From: JAWKTM01 sp041399085
Lineage (GTDB): Bacteria; Planctomycetota; Planctomycetia; Pirellulales; Pirellulaceae
DNA: 37,023 nucleotides
Direction: 5' to 3'
NCBI GenBank assembly: GCA_041399085.1
Contig: JAWKTM010000072.1
Location: 1-37,023 of the forward strand
Below, piece after piece: positions 35,736 through 37,023 of this stretch. Within the stretch, counting starts at the first letter, position 1; every line of letters begins with the position of its first letter. The notes beneath the pieces were generated by a model. It was not told where the DNA came from. It did no database searches and was given only the letters and a program-made list of their open reading frames with translations. The position numbers and the translations under genes were made by a program.

Positions 35736-36803
35736 TCAGATGAATAACTCCTGATAGTCGGCTAGTATGCAGAGCGTCTCGCCAGCATTCACTGACTGAC
35801 CCTTATGGACGTTCAACTGTTGTATCACTAACGGCGCCTCGGCCGTGGGCACCTCGTCCGTGGGCGGGTCGGCCGCGCGTGCATCGGCCGCTGGGGGCGG
35901 ATTCCGTATCTCCGGTTGAAAGACAACCGGTTGTACTCGCCGAGCCGTAAGTTTGATCTCATCCTCGTCATGAGCATCGATCGAAGGGGCAAACACCTGT
36001 AATTCGCGCAGTAGACGGCGCTGCTGGGCGATCTGCTCGACTTGCTGTTCGGAGAGTCCGTGAAGTCGCAAGGCTTCGCGTTGAGCCAGCAGCAGGGCGG
36101 TCAGTCGATCTCGCGCGTATTCGCGTTCTAACACCAATTTGCCCGCCACAGCGCCGCTAGTTGTGACGTCGCGAAGTCGAGCAATCTCGCGCTCTTCCAC
36201 GTCCAGCTCGCCAAGCGTTTTTAGAAACTCCGTTTGAGCTTGTACTAAGTCTTCATGAGTGAGTCGAATCTGAAACAGCAGCGAACCGGGCTCGACCGCT
36301 TCGCCTTGAACGGCGTGGACATGCGTGACCACGCCAGTCATGGGCGTGGCGACTTGCACTTGGGTGCGGCCCGGTCGCTCGACGATGACCGCCGGAACCG
36401 TGATTGACTTGCGAAACGTCTGAAGCGACAACGGCTTTAGATAGTCGGGGGTGAGTCCAATATTGCGCATCCCCTGTGTCGACAAGCTTAGCGACGACGC
36501 CTCATCATGGCCGGCATGTTCGTGAGCGTCGTGATTGTGCGATGTATGTTCGTGATTCGCGTGGTCATGGCCATTGTGATCAGGGTCCGCGTGACTGTGA
36601 TCGCTATGGTCATTTTCTGCTTCTCCATCCTGTGTGTTGCCCGTGGGCTTAGGACTTGGGCGAAACGCGGCAATGGTTGCATCCACGGCCGAGTTCGCCG
36701 CCGGGTACCAGAACGTCCAAGTGACGGCAGCCAGGACCACTAATAGGATGATTCCCGCCGTCCACCAGATGCCGGCGGGGAGCTTGGAGAGTGATTGTTT
36801 CAT
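35736..36803 (-). CDS. RND efflux periplasmic adaptor (CzcB/CusB type), N-terminal part
   Basis: Connects the inner-membrane pump to the outer-membrane channel. The start chosen is MKQSLSKLPA; the open frame reaches 36878 but upstream residues are not protein-like. Residues 13-32 form the N-terminal anchor helix. Residues 65-99 are a metal-binding tract with 13 His (HSDHSHADPDH, NHEHTSHNHDAHEH). The lipoyl/biotinyl domain follows with QVATPMTGVVTHVHAVQGEAVEPGSLLFQI, then the coiled-coil hairpin and return to the lipoyl half (QQLNVHKGQSVNAGETLCILADYQELFI). The frame stops at 35736 because of apparent indels; the rest is the previous entry. The full protein should have about 538 residues. It is transcribed ahead of the pump gene, giving the usual adaptor-pump operon. 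Confidence 0.88.
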   Translation of the reverse strand: MKQSLSKLPAGIWWTAGIILLVVLAAVTWTFWYPAANSAVDATIAAFRPSPKPTGNTQDGEAENDHSDHSHADPDHNGHDHANHEHTSHNHDAHEHAGHDEASSLSLSTQGMRNIGLTPDYLKPLSLQTFRKSITVPAVIVERPGRTQVQVATPMTGVVTHVHAVQGEAVEPGSLLFQIRLTHEDLVQAQTEFLKTLGELDVEEREIARLRDVTTSGAVAGKLVLEREYARDRLTALLLAQREALRLHGLSEQQVEQIAQQRRLLRELQVFAPSIDAHDEDEIKLTARRVQPVVFQPEIRNPPPAADARAADPPTDEVPTAEAPLVIQQLNVHKGQSVNAGETLCILADYQELFI

Positions 36804-37023
36804 GACTGTTCTCGCGGCAAATGAATAACGGTGCGATGCGCAAAGAGAGGGCCGGAGGCGCGCGAAAGCGGCAACCAACGAAGTCGCCCATCACGCGATA
36901 CTGGCTTTAACGGCGCGAAGCGGAGCGCCGCGAAGTGTTCACAGTCGCCAGACTTGAACTTGGCTGCGTGCCGCGGCGCGATCCAACCACGGAATACCGT
37001 CCAGAGTGGACGCGGGATGCGAT
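36804..37023 (-). other. Upstream edge, possible end of an outer-membrane channel gene
   Basis: About 220 nt to the window edge. On the minus strand an open frame enters from beyond the window and ends at a TGA at 36939-36941 with the C terminus LDGIPWLDRAAARSQVQVWRL (21 residues, so written here as IPWLDRAAARSQVQVWRL). Its place just before adaptor and pump genes suggests a TolC-type channel, but the fragment is too short to prove it. No other gene is seen here. Confidence 0.3.

Overview
The window looks like chromosomal DNA from a planctomycete, most plausibly Pirellulales-like. This is inferred, not proven. The reasons are high GC, unusually long exported proteins of unknown family, secreted Tyr/Asp- and Gly/Met-rich proteins, a secreted HEAT-repeat protein, a lipoprotein cupredoxin and a family of dispersed intergenic repeats. 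I saw no tRNA, rRNA, CRISPR array, transposase or phage gene.

Layout. 1-3.3 kb (minus): an exported galactose mutarotase and an SLC13-type permease with two RCK-C domains. 3.7-9.8 kb (plus): a very acidic exported protein, then a long exported protein (von Willebrand A domain, secretin-type N domain, Met/Gly tract, DUF2135-like domain) whose frame is broken around 6.35-6.98 kb. 10-15.4 kb (minus): mnmA, a HEAT-repeat protein, a small exported Tyr-rich protein and a TerC-family membrane protein. 15.9-16.85 kb (plus): a lipoprotein cupredoxin. 17-29.6 kb (minus): a tightly packed cluster of two giant membrane-anchored exported proteins (the second split in two frames), an AcpH-like protein and a ketose-3-epimerase-like TIM barrel. 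30-31 kb (minus): an inositol-monophosphatase-family enzyme. 31.2-31.9 kb (plus): an unrecognised protein. 31.9-37 kb (minus): a heavy-metal RND efflux pump with its His-rich periplasmic adaptor, possibly followed upstream by the end of an outer-membrane channel gene cut by the window edge.

Most striking biology: the 18.6-29.6 kb cluster. Protein A (1126 aa) and the two halves of protein B (about 2500 aa in total) appear to share a repeated plan: an aromatic/Asp-Gly entry motif, long beta-rich domains, an 'AHRE' motif and membrane helices at the end. The genes overlap by ATGA or are 4 nt apart, so they are probably co-translated. I recognise no family for them; this is the best candidate for an undescribed envelope system.

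Quality warning: several conserved genes (VWA protein, mnmA, RND pump, RND adaptor and perhaps protein B) are broken by single-base indels. Most are changes in length of short homopolymers, and the conserved protein continues in another frame. The simplest reading is uncorrected sequencing error, not gene decay.

Three copies of a modular intergenic repeat lie between genes at about 11.35-11.61, 14.41-14.62 and 29.84-30.06 kb. Clear intrinsic terminators are visible at about 5.47, 9.79, 11.66, 16.91 and 31.11 kb. The last one ends a 160-nt gene-free stretch preceded by a TTGACA box, a candidate small RNA.
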